A stretch of 64,000 bases of DNA from Acanthosepion esculentum (GCA_964036315.1 OZ038508.1:50627524-50691523); one strand, 5' to 3'; positions 1-9,757 are shown, counted from the stretch's first letter. Notes: generated by a model from the letters alone, not told the origin. Numbers and translations are program-made.

Positions 1-289
1 CCTCAAATAATTCTTACGAAAAATACCCGTGAAAATTTTACGGTTTTCCTATTTTTAATTTTCTGTTTAATCTTAATTTTTAACTTAATGATTGCGTAAG
101 CGAGTTCTACCACAATAAAATATCTATGGAAATTCCTCTGTCGCATCGTTAAATATTTGAGATTAACAACTTTAATAAAATATTACAATAACAATTATAA
201 ATATGAATACTTGTTTTAAATAAGAGGGTATAAATGAAATGATTTTAAATTTGAAACTTTCTTACTTTCACTGAAACAGACGACTTTAA

Positions 290-862
290 ACACTTCTATC
301 TTTCCTTCTTTCTTGACTTTCTTTATCTTTTTCACTAGAATAAAATAGCGTTTCTGATATCTTTTCTGTCTTTACACGAAATGAATATATACTTAATTAT
401 TTATGAGTTATTGGCAAGTGGGGTCAAAAACTTCTATCTTTCTTTCTTTCTTCATTTCTTTCTTGTTTTTCTTTCTTTTTCTCACTGTGACCAAATAGCA
501 TCTCTTATATGTCTTTTCCATCTTTCCACATGATTAAAATGGCATAGTCCATTATTTATGACGCATTGGCAAGAGACGTTAAAAACTTCAATGTTCACTT
601 CTTTCTTTCTTTTTCTCACTGAAACCAAGTGGTGTCTCTCATATGTCTTTTCCGTCATTCCACAAAATCAAAACGGTATAGTTCACTATTCATGAAGTAT
701 TGGCAGGAGGCGTTTAGAAATGTATCTTACTCTCTATCTTTCTTTCTTGATTTCTTTTTCTCACTGAAACCAAGTTGCATCTCTGCTATGCCATTTCCGT
801 CTTTCTATGCGATCAAAATGGAATGTCGATTATTTATGAGGTATTCGCAAGACGTAACGGTC
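290..862. repeat. Diverged ~145 bp tandem repeat, four units
   Basis: Four successive units begin with a pyrimidine stretch of the ctttctttctt kind, continue with a segment like tcactgaaaccaa then tctcatatgtcttttcc, and end with a segment like attatttatgacgtattggcaag. Units start near 293, 429, 584 and 719. They differ at many positions, so the array is old. A 106 aa frame crosses two units but the repeat phase does not maintain it, so I do not call it coding. The first ~290 bases hold nothing I recognise. Confidence 0.75.
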
Positions 863-1117
863 GTGCTAGCTAAGAGAGAGACAAGTAAAATTATAATAAG
901 TTTCTGTAATATGCGATGGAAAAATATTCGTTATCTAAGATCATGTTAGCCACAATAAAGATTAACTACACTGACTAAAAAAATAGAACAATTGAATCAA
1001 TATACTGTAATAAAATATATGTGATAGAAATATTATCCGTTATTAACGGAGATCTTATTGGGCATAATAAGGGAGCAATAACATTGAATAATAAAAACAT
1101 ATCCTGTTATAAAAGTC

Positions 1118-1317
1118 ATTTTAAGACATTTTTATGTTTATACATTCTTTTTATAGATACAAATATTTAAGTACATTCTCTGTTTATAATAAATAATTCA
1201 GGCGGGTAAATGCCGTTACTACTGTTAATTATAAAACAGAGCATTTACTTAAATATTTGTATCTATAAAAAGAATGTATAAACATAAAAAAATGTTTTAA
1301 AATAATTGTCGGAATTT
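1118..1317. repeat. Palindrome made of the two arms of a TIR element, core missing
   Basis: The left arm (about 1128-1195) reads ttttaagacatttttatg, then tatagatacaaatattt. The right arm (about 1228-1317) is its inverse complement. The same arms flank the tRNA-like element at 1318-1679 and at 55321-55701. Here the arms sit almost directly against each other, as expected after internal deletion, or for a foldback MITE derived from the larger element. Confidence 0.75.
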
Positions 1318-1679
1318 ACATTATGATTTCATTTGTTACATTTGGATACGCATCGAGGAGATATGAATGTACGTGAGAAAATCATGGAAAATTGTAGTTT
1401 AAAAACAGTAAAATCGACCTTGCTAACCGAAACGCTCCTCTGTGGCGAAATAGGTAAAAGCACGTCAGGCTCTATGACGGTTCCGTATAGGATACAGGTC
1501 CGATTCCTGTCGGGGGACGCATATTTTCTATGAAAATTTCTCGGACATTCAGGCCAGTAAATGTTATTAATACTGTTTATTATAAACAGAGCATTTACTT
1601 AAATATTTGTATCTATAAAAAAGAATGTATAAACATAAAAAATGTCTTAAAATAATTGTCGGAATTTGTCCATTTCATA
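1318..1679 (+). mobile_element. TIR element with a tRNA-like core (left arm degraded)
   Basis: The core (about 1405-1523) shares a long stretch with the element at 55321-55701, including gctaaccgaaacgctcctct and the tRNA-like segment. The right arm (1524-1679) ends in the inverse complement of tgaaatggacaaagtccg, which is the outer end of the family. The left arm is replaced by unrelated sequence or by the palindrome at 1118-1317. No transposase is encoded. Flanking TA-rich DNA suggests TA target use, as in Tc1/mariner-type MITEs, but this is inference. Confidence 0.65.
1436..1521 (+). tRNA. Class II tRNA-like cloverleaf inside a TIR element (probably not functional)
   Basis: By eye the sequence folds as a long-variable-arm tRNA. 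The acceptor stem is tcctctg with cgggggA (seven pairs, two G-U). A weak D arm carries TGGCGAAATAGG, which fits a Pol III A box. The anticodon stem is cgtca/tgacg. The 14-nt variable region has a small tcc/gga hairpin. The T stem is acagg/cctgt with loop tccgatt (B box). The 3' end reads C-GCA. The anticodon loop is ggctcta, lacking the usual U33 and with CTC at 34-36, so decoding is doubtful. The D region resembles bacterial or organellar tRNA-Leu more than a typical metazoan tRNA. A second, more decayed copy lies at 55505-55592. Confidence 0.45.
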
Positions 1680-1715
1680 ATGTCTGACGTCAATAAAAGT
1701 CATGTAACAAAAAAA

Positions 1716-1790
1716 AATTCGATCTTATTGATTGATTTGTTTTGTTTTTTTAACGACATGTGACCTTATGAGTCATTTAATGGAGAAATT
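1716..1790 (-). mobile_element. SINE 3' domain, isolated fragment
   Basis: The segment gattgatttgttttg followed by acgacatg.gacct.atgag..atttaatg matches the 3' domain of the composite SINE at 30358-30740 and 45980-46357. Only this tail domain is present. Confidence 0.5.
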
Positions 1791-2039
1791 TAATTTCGCT
1801 GGGAACTCTGAAGTAATCAAAATATGATATCTGTTATTCTGCTTTCGCAACTGAATATATGGTAGTTGATTCTAAGCTTTTGTGCATATACATGCTTCTG
1901 TGGACATAATTACTAGAGGCAGTGATATATGTGTTTTATGTTGTAGTTTTGTTGAAATTATATTTTGGAATACAGTTTGATTTCGTTAAGAAATTGTAGG
2001 ATATTGAATGGATTAATGGCAGAAAAGATTTCTTTCATG

Positions 2040-2112
2040 TTGGTTGTTTGGTTAGTTGATTTTGTTTAGCGACATATCAACCTCTATGAGTTGTTTAATG
2101 CTGAAGACTAAA
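2040..2112 (-). mobile_element. SINE 3' domain, isolated fragment
   Basis: ttttgtttagcgacatatca and ctctatgagttgtttaatg are the inverse of the SINE tail (compare 23510-23578 on the other strand). No tRNA-like head lies next to it. Confidence 0.55.
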
Positions 2113-2225
2113 TATTTTGAACACAATGTTATGCCTTCAACTACAGGTAAAGTGTATTGCAGCTCATTTAGCTATAAAATGTATTATTCGGAATTCAATT
2201 TAAAGAATGTATTGTTAGTAATGTT

Positions 2226-2865
2226 TTCAGTATCTGTCTATATTTCTGAGATGAGGTATTATGTACACTATTTACATTATTCGGACTATTGTCCTCATCT
2301 TTGTCGCCATATTTATTACAACGTTTCGGACCTTCAGTATCTGTCTATATTTCGGAGATGAGGTATTATGTACACTATTTACATTATTCGGACTATTGTC
2401 CTCATCTTTGTCGCCATATTTATGACAACGTTTCGGACCTTCAGTATCTGTCTATATTTCTGAGATTAGGTATTATGTACACTATTTACATTATTCGGAC
2501 TATTGTCCTCATCTTTGTCGCCATATTTATGACAACGTTTCGGACCTTCAGTATCTGTCTATATTTCTGAGATTAGGTATTATGTACACTATTTACATTA
2601 TTCGGACTATTGTCCTCATCTTTGTCGCCATATTTATTACAACATTTCGGCCTTTCAGTATCTGTCTATATTTCTGAGATGAGGTATTATGTACACTATT
2701 TACATTATTCGGACTATTGTCCTCATCTTTGTTGCCATATTTATCACAACGTTTCGGCCTTTGTACGCTCCGGTCTTCTTCAGATGGTTAGAATGTCGAA
2801 CTGAACCCTTTATTTCACTCACTGGAATAGACTGTTCTAGTTCCACATCCTATTGGTAAAGGACT
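2226..2865 (-). repeat. 107 bp tandem array (five units) derived from a SINE tail, plus SINE body
   Basis: The marker ttcagtatctgtctatatt recurs at 2226, 2333, 2440, 2547 and 2654, an exact 107 bp period. Each unit is the 3' part of the tRNA-derived SINE seen at 8390-8700, 24341-24712 and 62440-62835 (read on the minus strand). After the last unit, 2760-2865 continues into the SINE body. The 3' tail therefore expanded in tandem at this locus. Open frames of 64-101 aa crossing it are repeat artefacts. Confidence 0.85.
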
Positions 2866-2937
2866 AAAATAATTATAAAAATACGCATTAATAAAATCAG
2901 ATGTAACAGAAAGAACATATTTTTTCTTACCTTAGAC

Positions 2938-3577
2938 CAGAGTTTCTCAACCGGAGTTTCCGCAAATGGTCCCCAAGCGTTCCGTGATAACAGGTGAGAC
3001 AAGCTAATGTACTTTTGATTTCATATACGTAATATTACAAAACACACATAATATATTCTTGGTTATTGTAATATTGTCGTACAGACATCATTCTATCTAA
3101 CCTATTATGTTATTAAAAATATTTATTGGCCCATTTATTGGTTCACATGACATTTTGTCCTGATTTACCTTATGCCTTTTCAACATTGCCAGTAAAGGAT
3201 AAAAACTAATGCAGCAATTATCTGTTTTTCGTTCTGTTTACATTTATATTATAAGTATAGGATATTGGTTACTTAGGTTTATTTTTTACGTTTGAGTTTA
3301 GAATATTTTTGTGTGAATGAAAACTATCCTGATGAAGCATTATAAACGAACAGTATGAATTTTATTTAGCATAACCGAAAAATTTGACAAAATGTATTAA
3401 TTTTTCCTTAAACCAGTTATTCAAAAATATATACTATGATATTTACCACTTGAACTACGATGAAAATAAAATGAGAAAAATATGGTATATAAGTTTGTTT
3501 TTGCGCAGGGGTTCCTGGAGATATGCAATTTATTTTAAGGGCTACGCAAGGGTAAAACAAAAGGTTGAGAAATGCTA
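2938..3577. mobile_element. Non-autonomous hAT element with 8 bp target duplication
   Basis: The left end is CAGAGTTTCTCAACC. The right end inverts to TAGCATTTCTCAACC. The CAG-(N)-TTCTCAACC end is typical of hAT elements. The 8 bp ccttagac occurs immediately outside both ends (2930-2937 and 3578-3585), the exact length hAT transposases make. At 640 bp it has no transposase; the short frames inside carry no recognisable domain. Confidence 0.88.
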
Positions 3578-3772
3578 CCTTAGACCTTAGGAAGCTCAGC
3601 CTACAATGATTTTTTTCTTTCATACTCGAGTCAATAACTTTCCTATTTTTTTCACTTCAAGAAAGCACTTAATGTTTCCTCTTTGGCACATCCGAATTAC
3701 CAGCATTAGTACTCTAGTATTTTTGGACCATTATTAAGTCAATATTATGAATTTGTTATTCTGAGAGTTGAC

Positions 3773-4140
3773 TGAATGATTGATAGATCGATTGATTGAT
3801 TTGTTTTCTTAAGGTTTATTAAGACTTTGTGGGTTATTTTAAAGCCAAAACGTATTTGGCGCAGTAAGAACAATTCTTTTATTTGCCAGTGAATATGGCA
3901 TTTACAATTTTTCGTTTTTAGAATAACAATAGTTCTTTTCATATACACATGCTATTATTTAACCTATAGCGCGAGGGAAAAGATGGATTCTTGCCTTTCT
4001 CATGGATATTTTCTCGTAAGTGAATGTAACGAACCCTACTGGAATTTGAACTACACTCTCCGGAGAGTGGAATAATACTACAGAAAGTGAAATATTGGAT
4101 AAAGTGACACGATTTCATGCATAAGATGGTCAAAGACATT
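3773..4140 (-). mobile_element. tRNA-derived SINE, long copy without 5S head
   Basis: On the minus strand the order is tRNA-like head (4060-4130), a body with the conserved stretch around 3958-4030, and a 3' domain ending in an (AATC)n-like tail (gattgattgatttg on the plus strand, 3790-3805). This is the arrangement of the copies at 30358-30740 and 45980-46357, minus their 5S-derived segment. Confidence 0.55.
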
Positions 4141-4565
4141 GAGAAGAATTCTGAAGATTTTAGGATATTTACGCTGTCTTAGATACGGAAATAAACAATA
4201 AATACCATTGGCGTAGAATTGAATAATAATCATTTTTGTGATGTCAACGAATACTCGTTGTCACTTTCGTAAGGCTCGTTGTAGTAGAGCCTTTGTAATC
4301 GCAGATATAACTATAGTAACGCCGTTGAGCAATGTTGATGTCAGACGCTTTTGAATAGCCCTCACACTAATAGTACTTGCTCGATAATACTCGCTCGAAT
4401 AGTAACCCGTATAGTGATCAGAATAGCGAAATAGCATAGAGAATAGAGTTGAGAATAGCGGTCCATATAGCAATAGAGGACAGAGTAGAAATACAGATCC
4501 GAATAGTAATAGAGGATAGAATAGAAATGCGATCGATTCGCCGTCACGCCACCTCCCATACTTAT
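4141..4565. other. No gene; short imperfect direct repeat
   Basis: Nothing coding is recognised. Between about 4461 and 4530 a ~36 bp segment (caatagaggacagagtagaa, then agtaatagaggatagaatag) is present twice in tandem with a few differences. The surrounding DNA is rich in short gaatag motifs. Confidence 0.5.
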
Positions 4566-4675
4566 GCGTTTCCTCTATGGTCACGTGGTCAACTTAATTC
4601 AATAATGGGATCGCCTGTGTTTGCTCACTGGCGATCTATGTACAAACTCAAGTGTCGGCAGCGACACTTTATTCC

Positions 4676-4679
<4 letters not shown>
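4566..4679. repeat. Dispersed ~115 bp repeat with two hairpins (copy 1)
   Basis: The segment from atggtcacgtggtc to tttattcctatat recurs at 51018-51131 with only a few changes. It holds two perfect hairpins: gatcgcc...ggcgatc and aagtgtcg-gcag-cgacactt. Here its end joins directly to the AAT microsatellite. It could be the end of a SINE or MITE; I cannot place it in a family. Confidence 0.7.
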
Positions 4680-4715
<36 letters not shown>

Positions 4716-5442
4716 TAATAATAATGATAATAATAAAATGATAATAATAATGATAATAATAATAATGATAATAATAATGATAATAATAATAATGATAATA
4801 ATAATAATAATAATGATAATAATAATAATAACAATAATAATAATGATAATAATAATGATAATAATAATAATGATAATAATAATGATAATAATAATAATGA
4901 TAATAATGATAATAATAATGATAATAATAATAATAATGATAATAATAATAATAATAATAATGATAATAATAATAACAATAATAATAATGATAATAATGAT
5001 AATAATAATAATGATAATAATAATGATAATAATAATAATGATAATAATGATAATAATAATGATAATAATAATAATAATGATAATAATAATAATAATGATA
5101 ATAATAATAATAACAATAATAATAATGATAATAATAATGATAATAATAATAATAATAATGATAATAATAATAACAATAATAATAATGATAATAATAATGA
5201 TAATAATAATAATGATAATAATAATAATAATAATGATAATAATAATGATAATAATAATGATAATAATAATAATGATAATAATAATGATAATAATAATAAT
5301 AATAATGATAATAATAATGATAATAATAATAATAATCATAATAATGATAATAATAATAATGATAATAATAATAATAATAATGATAATAATAATGATAATA
5401 ATAATAATGATAATAATCATAATAATAATAATAATAATAATG
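4680..5442. repeat. (AAT)n/(GAT) compound microsatellite
   Basis: About 760 bp of AAT triplets with frequent regular GAT variants, and rarer CAT and AAC. Poly-Ile, poly-Asn and poly-Leu frames up to 371 aa arise on both strands and are artefacts. The GAT positions recur in patterns such as gataataat-gataataataat, suggesting later amplification of blocks longer than one triplet. Confidence 0.97.
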
Positions 5443-6082
5443 TGACTACTAGTAGTAGATGTAAAATTATGGGTTCGCTCGTGGGGCAAACCATTGAACA
5501 AACATGAAATTGAAACGATAGACAAGCATATCGACTTTTCCAGGTGCAACGTTCTGCTTTGTGTCATTACCTGGTTAGGCTTTAGATAGAAGCTTCTTGG
5601 GTGATCGATATAGTTTGTTGCAGAAAATAAAAGTCCCGAGATCCAAAAGTGACAACATTGTCGGAAAATTACGTACGAAGAAAACAGTTGAAGAAATTGT
5701 TTTTGTTTATACATGTACTTCGATCAGAAGCGAAACGAGGCGGCTGCTGTTAGATATGGGAAAGGGGGGAAAGCAATGAGTGACAGTTAGCGCTCTCCTT
5801 TGTAGCGTTCACCGCGTGGTATGCCTCGGTGGCAAAACGGTTCCTCTTTTAAGTTTGTCAGCTGGGAAAAGATTCCCTGATCTCAAACCACATTCATCGT
5901 AAATTAAAATACTTTTTTCGAGATTGATCAAAGATAAAGTATAGAATATAAAAATGTTACCATCATTGTGCCTTGAACTGTCGGGCCTTATTAATAGGGC
6001 ATATTTGAAGCTCACAACGCTTTTAATGGGTAGAGTGCTGAACATGTTGTGGAACATGCATGCGAAATGTCTGCCAGACTTT
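5443..6082. other. No recognised feature
   Basis: A single-copy-looking stretch. Short open frames (60-82 aa) show no domain or repeat similarity that I recognise. Confidence 0.5.
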
Positions 6083-6150
6083 ATCGGTTTGGTTTATTTT
6101 GTTTTACAACATATCAACCTCAATGGGTTATTTAATGGTGACAAAATTTT
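6083..6150 (-). mobile_element. SINE 3' domain, isolated fragment
   Basis: caacatatcaacctcaatgg followed by gttatttaatg is a good match to the SINE tail domain found at 2040, 23510, 30358 and 45980. Confidence 0.5.
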
Positions 6151-6164
6151 TTATTACAGGTAAT

Positions 6165-6470
6165 ATTTTGTTTTGTCAAAAATCTGTTTCAAGTTATATT
6201 TTTTTTCAAAATTGCATTGCTGGTAATAATTTTTTTTCAAAAAAGTATTGCTGGTAATAGTTAACTATTTTCCCATAGCTGGGACCCCTAACAGGTGCTA
6301 CCACCCCGGGTTAGGGTGGACCTGGGCACACTAGCGATTAAGAGGTGGTTCCACGCTCCTCAAAACATCCTGATCCGAGGCCTTGCTGCTGGACGTAGTT
6401 TATCGTCTTACCCAGGACGCGGATGTAGTTTAACGTCTTACCCAGGACGAACTTTATCGGATCATTGAAA
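6165..6470 (+). repeat. Dispersed repeat D with 45 bp tandem tail E (copy 1)
   Basis: The tail E (6165-6260) contains attgctggtaat twice with T-rich spacing. Body D (6262-6470) runs from tcccatagctggga through gggttagggtggacctg, ttccacgctcctc and gtagtttatcgtcttaccca, whose last ~27 bp is duplicated. The same E-then-D order is found at 17360-17595, and inverted at 44605-44912. Partial D copies are at 23218-23300 and 52305-52405. Class unknown; possibly a SINE. Confidence 0.7.
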
Positions 6471-7165
6471 AATGTTACTAGAGGCCTTGGAAAAGGGATG
6501 GATGATGAAGTACGTTATTGAAAACAGCTAGAATACGGTGGTGGTGCGTTGAGGAGGCTTGTTTTCACTTCAGTTTCACTTTTCGAACATCAGTTTCCTG
6601 CTGATGTGAATAATCAATATTGGGGAGGAGAAGAAGAAGACATTTCTTATTTTGCTATTGAAATTTCAATCATTATCGAAAAAAGTGTCCGATCAATTAA
6701 CCCGCCGATCAACTCCCAAAACCGCTTGAAGTCGACCGATTAAATCTGAAGCGCTACAAAATGACACATAAATGAAATTTAGTTTTTCGTCTCAAGCAAT
6801 CAGAAGCGAGAGTGGCTTTTAAATTGACATAGACACTTGAAATCCAACTGAGTTTCAGAGTCACTTTGATGGACCATTACTAACCAATTTCGTGAAATGT
6901 ACTTGATCAATATAACGCCATCGTCACAAGATCTATTAAATCGAGACAAGCAACACTCATTCTCTGTCTATTTCACTCTTTCTCGGCTAATTCTCTTCAG
7001 TACATTCGTTTCTTATTTTTAAGAGAAATAAAAGACTACTTTAATTGTTCGTGCATAATACGCCCATTTTTCATTCAGATTTTAAGCGTATAAAGTTAGG
7101 TAGTGCGTCTTATGAAGATCTGCTTTCATACTTCTCCTACACATTCGGGTCAATCATGTGAGTGC
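6471..7165. other. No recognised feature
   Basis: AT-rich, no long frame, no similarity to the other repeats of the window that I can see. Confidence 0.5.
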
Positions 7166-7740
7166 TGGACAATCTGCTCACAGATGACGAAGAGACTTGA
7201 AGCAATATAAATCTGGTTGTACAGAAGGATGCTTAGAATACAATAAACTGAACATGCTGAGCAACGACGAAACGTCAGAGAAAATGGAAACAATTATACA
7301 TAGCATCAGAAAGCGACAGTTGAAATTTCTACGACACATAATGAGGTAAGAGGGCTTGGAAAATGTAACACTCACAAGACATATTAAAATAAAAAGGAAG
7401 AGAGGAAAACAGCGCATAATCTACCAAAATAGCTTGCGTAAATGTTTGGCAGGACAGAGTTTAGGCGAGATAGCAAAATGAGATAATTTTAAATTTCTAC
7501 TGCTCTAGGGCTCGGAAAATTTGACACGCAAAGGACATATTGAAGACAAGAGGAAGAAATAAAAGCAAAGTATAAGTTACCTAATGAGATTGTGAAATGG
7601 CTGACAGAACAGAGTTTAGGCTAGATAGCAAAATGACAATATTTACTTGGAGCTGCAAAGGACAGGAAATTGTGGAGAGCCATGATCGCCAACTTCCTGA
7701 AGAGACATGACACATAAAAGAAGATTATGCGTTCTGAGAG
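7166..7740 (+). pseudogene. RTE-like LINE reverse transcriptase, C-terminal relic
   Basis: With frameshifts and stops the plus strand reads LYRRMLRIQ, TEHAEQRRN, a KFLRHIMR-like stretch and GLENVTLT, then near 7660-7720 a KDRKLWRAMIANFLKRHDT-like end. This is the conserved tail downstream of the polymerase domain in RTE-type endonuclease/reverse transcriptases of invertebrates, often annotated as craniofacial development protein 2-like. The catalytic domain is absent. Part of it (about 7330-7400 and 7500-7560) is repeated, suggesting an internal duplication or two joined copies. Other relics of the same family lie at 17000, 22550, 24895, 41265, 42955, 50225 and 52870. Confidence 0.7.
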
Positions 7741-7849
7741 AGTTCGATTATGTTCTGTTGAACAAATAACAGACTATCCAGTTTTATTTTATATTTAAGG
7801 GGTATTTACCGTCACACAGATCTATCGGGATACAAATGGCGATTGTCTC

Positions 7850-8345
7850 CCTTTCGTTGAGGATAAGCCGGAGGTTAAGTTCTCTCCAAGCATAATAATG
7901 CTTCTTGTTTTCCAACTCGTTGGAAATCTCTCTTGGTATTTCCTGTCTTTAAGAACTCTGGTGAACCTTCTGACTCCTGATTTTTATTAGAGTCTCTAAT
8001 CAAGCCCTATTTGTTTAAGCGTCTCATTTCACACGGCCTTCTTTCGGATAAACAGTATGGCCTTCGTTTATTTCGTTCTACCAACAATGTGTGAGCGATT
8101 ATTATTGAATTTGTCTATCAGGCTTTACATAGGAACGAGGGAGCTCGGGCTGTGACTTTAGATATCGGAAAACGTTCTACGGGGTTTGGAATGCTGGCCT
8201 TCTAATTTAAACACAACGCCAATCGCCATCTTCTACCTTCCTGATACCTGTTCTTTTATTGTCCTTTCCCCGCACTAAAGTCTTCTCATTCTTTTTCACT
8301 CTCAGTATCCCCTTGCATCTTAATAGCATTATCGTCTTGCTTAAG
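7850..8345 (+). pseudogene. Jockey/CR1-like LINE, reverse transcriptase block joined to its 3' end
   Basis: Frames at about 8000-8200 read LLSDKQYGLRLFRSTNN and ARAVTLDIGKRSTGFGMLAF. The second is the decayed polymerase motif A (consensus ARAVALDISKAFDKVWHAGL), so the catalytic Asp region survives but with F-D changes. At about 8205 the sequence jumps to the LINE 3' end (NANRHL-like coding, then the tail ending ttgcttaaggttaaatgatt). The central part of ORF2, including YxDD, is deleted. The best-preserved relative is at 28054-28725. Confidence 0.7.
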
Positions 8346-8389
8346 GTTAAATGATTAAAAACATAAAAAAATGATATAAATGCAGTTTC

Positions 8390-8700
8390 AACATTATTTA
8401 CATTATTCGGACTATTGTCCTCATCTTTGTCGCCATATTTATTACAACGTTTCGGCCGTTGTTCGCTCCGGCCTTCTTCAGGTGATTGGAATGTCGAACT
8501 GAACCCTTTATTTCGCTCACTGGGATGGACTGTTCTAGTTCCACGTGCCATGTTTAATGGATATCAGTTATCAGTTATCTCCTGCTAATTTCCATCTGAA
8601 AGTCCTCCACTGCCTTAACCGGGTATTGAACTCACACTCTTTGGGTCCTGTCACTGGATCTAACCAACGCTATTATCCACTGTGCCATCTCCTTCACACA
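8390..8700 (-). mobile_element. tRNA-derived SINE (family B) with hammerhead-like motif
   Basis: Read on the minus strand: A box TGGCACAGTGGATAATAGC (near 8692-8674), B box GAGTTCAATACCC (near 8640-8628), then a body through gaactagaacagtccatccc to a motif CTGAAGA-A-GGCCG...CGGCC-GAAA (8481-8450) and the 3' part aataaatatggcgacaaaga. This tRNA-head-plus-body layout defines a SINE. It immediately follows the LINE 3' end at 8345. Frames of 100-114 aa here are artefacts. Confidence 0.85.
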
Positions 8701-8830
8701 TCTACGTCTGAATTTCTGGGTATTATAAACCTAATGTCTTCAGCAACCATTTTTACCAGTGTTCATATTGGATTTTTTGCTGTTATCCATCATGTTTTTA
8801 CCAGAGCTCATATTGCAACTTTTGTTGTTC

Positions 8831-9025
8831 TCATCGCTTTTCTCTGACACTCCTTATTACTGGTTCCACTATTGTATTCATTTCTATGCTTGGTCGGCTC
8901 AGGAGATTTTTGTGGCCTAGCATATGTGCTGATTCCTTAAGTTTACGAATTTTCCAATGGTGTTCCTTGTCTATGATCTCAACCTGATCCCATAGAGGGC
9001 GGTGATCTCCCTTCTCTCTCTCCAT
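8831..9025 (-). pseudogene. Penelope-like element, C-terminal endonuclease region relic
   Basis: A 64-residue minus-strand frame includes PLWDQVEIIDKEHHWKIRKL followed by KESAHMLGHKNLLSRPSIEM. The spacing of (D/H)-x-V-x-II-D-x-E, then R-K-x-KE(S/A), then NLLNR.S.E matches the end of GIY-YIG endonuclease domains fused to Penelope-like reverse transcriptases. No upstream GIY or YIG motif is visible. Assignment rests on recognition of the motif order only. Confidence 0.55.
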
Positions 9026-9135
9026 AAAGAATCACGCTGAAAACCCTGGATCTTAATTGACCACCGAAGTTAAGAAGCGTCCAGCCCGGTCAGTAGTTAG
9101 ATGAGGGACGACTTTGGAACACTTCCTACAATCCA
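9020..9135 (+). pseudogene. 5S rRNA pseudogene
   Basis: The stretch from ccataaagaatcacgctgaa through gaccaccgaagttaag, agcgtccagcccggtcagta and gatgagggacgactttggaac follows metazoan 5S rRNA nearly end to end. The internal control region (ccgaagttaag...cccggtcagta) is well kept. Changes at conserved positions (gatgagggacgac for gatgggtgaccgc, loss of the closing helix) and no T-run terminator indicate a dead copy. It may derive from a 5S gene or from a 5S-headed SINE such as those at 30640-30740. Confidence 0.75.
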
Positions 9136-9670
9136 AAGTATGATTCGGCTTGAAATAATCTACAAAGCCGTAAAAAAAATCAATCAACATTTTACGAGTG
9201 GCCCAGTCAATTTAAGTATTGTGCAATATTGGATTATGAAAAAGAAAATAACTTTTCACTCATTGTCTCTAAAACAAACTGATGGAAGGTCGAATATAGA
9301 ACCATCTGTTCGTACACAACATTTAAAATCTCCTTCACACACCTCCACGCGTCGTCCGGCTACGTAATGACCAGCTCGGCTCAACGAGGATTCCAACGAG
9401 TGTGTTGTGTGTGCACTTTCGCCCATTGGCTGATATTGACCGCGTAAAAGTTCAACTTAATCTTCCCCTTTTATAACAACTGCAGGTGTTCATCACTGCA
9501 CGAAACGATTAGAAGAGATATGTGGAGGCCGTTCAATCCTCAGTTTCCCACGGGGCTACAAAGCGGGAGAAACCAATTTAAACGCATAATTATCGGGAAA
9601 TCATTTCGCCAAAGGGGACGGGTAGATAGTAAATGAAATAATCGGCGGTTATGTCAAGTGATAGAAACTA
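9136..9670. other. No recognised feature
   Basis: Mixed-composition unique-looking DNA. A cccattggctga CCAAT-like motif occurs at about 9422, without other promoter signals. Confidence 0.45.
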
Positions 9671-9676
9671 GATGTG

Positions 9677-9679
<3 letters not shown>

Positions 9680-9753
<74 letters not shown>
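9680..9753. repeat. (TA)n microsatellite
   Basis: 74 bp of uninterrupted TA dinucleotides. Confidence 0.97.

Positions 9754-9757
<4 letters not shown>

Noticed and set aside
2056..2804. CRISPR-like array (regular 107 bp spacing)
   Set aside because: Units are wholly similar with no unique spacers, the unit is a SINE tail and the DNA is eukaryotic.
3330..3356. Second hammerhead-like match cctgatgaagcattataaac-gaac
   Set aside because: GAAA is replaced by GAAC and there is no stable stem II.
4599..5714. 371 aa poly-isoleucine ORF and its counterparts on the other strand
   Set aside because: It is the AAT/GAT microsatellite translated; no non-repeat coding signal.
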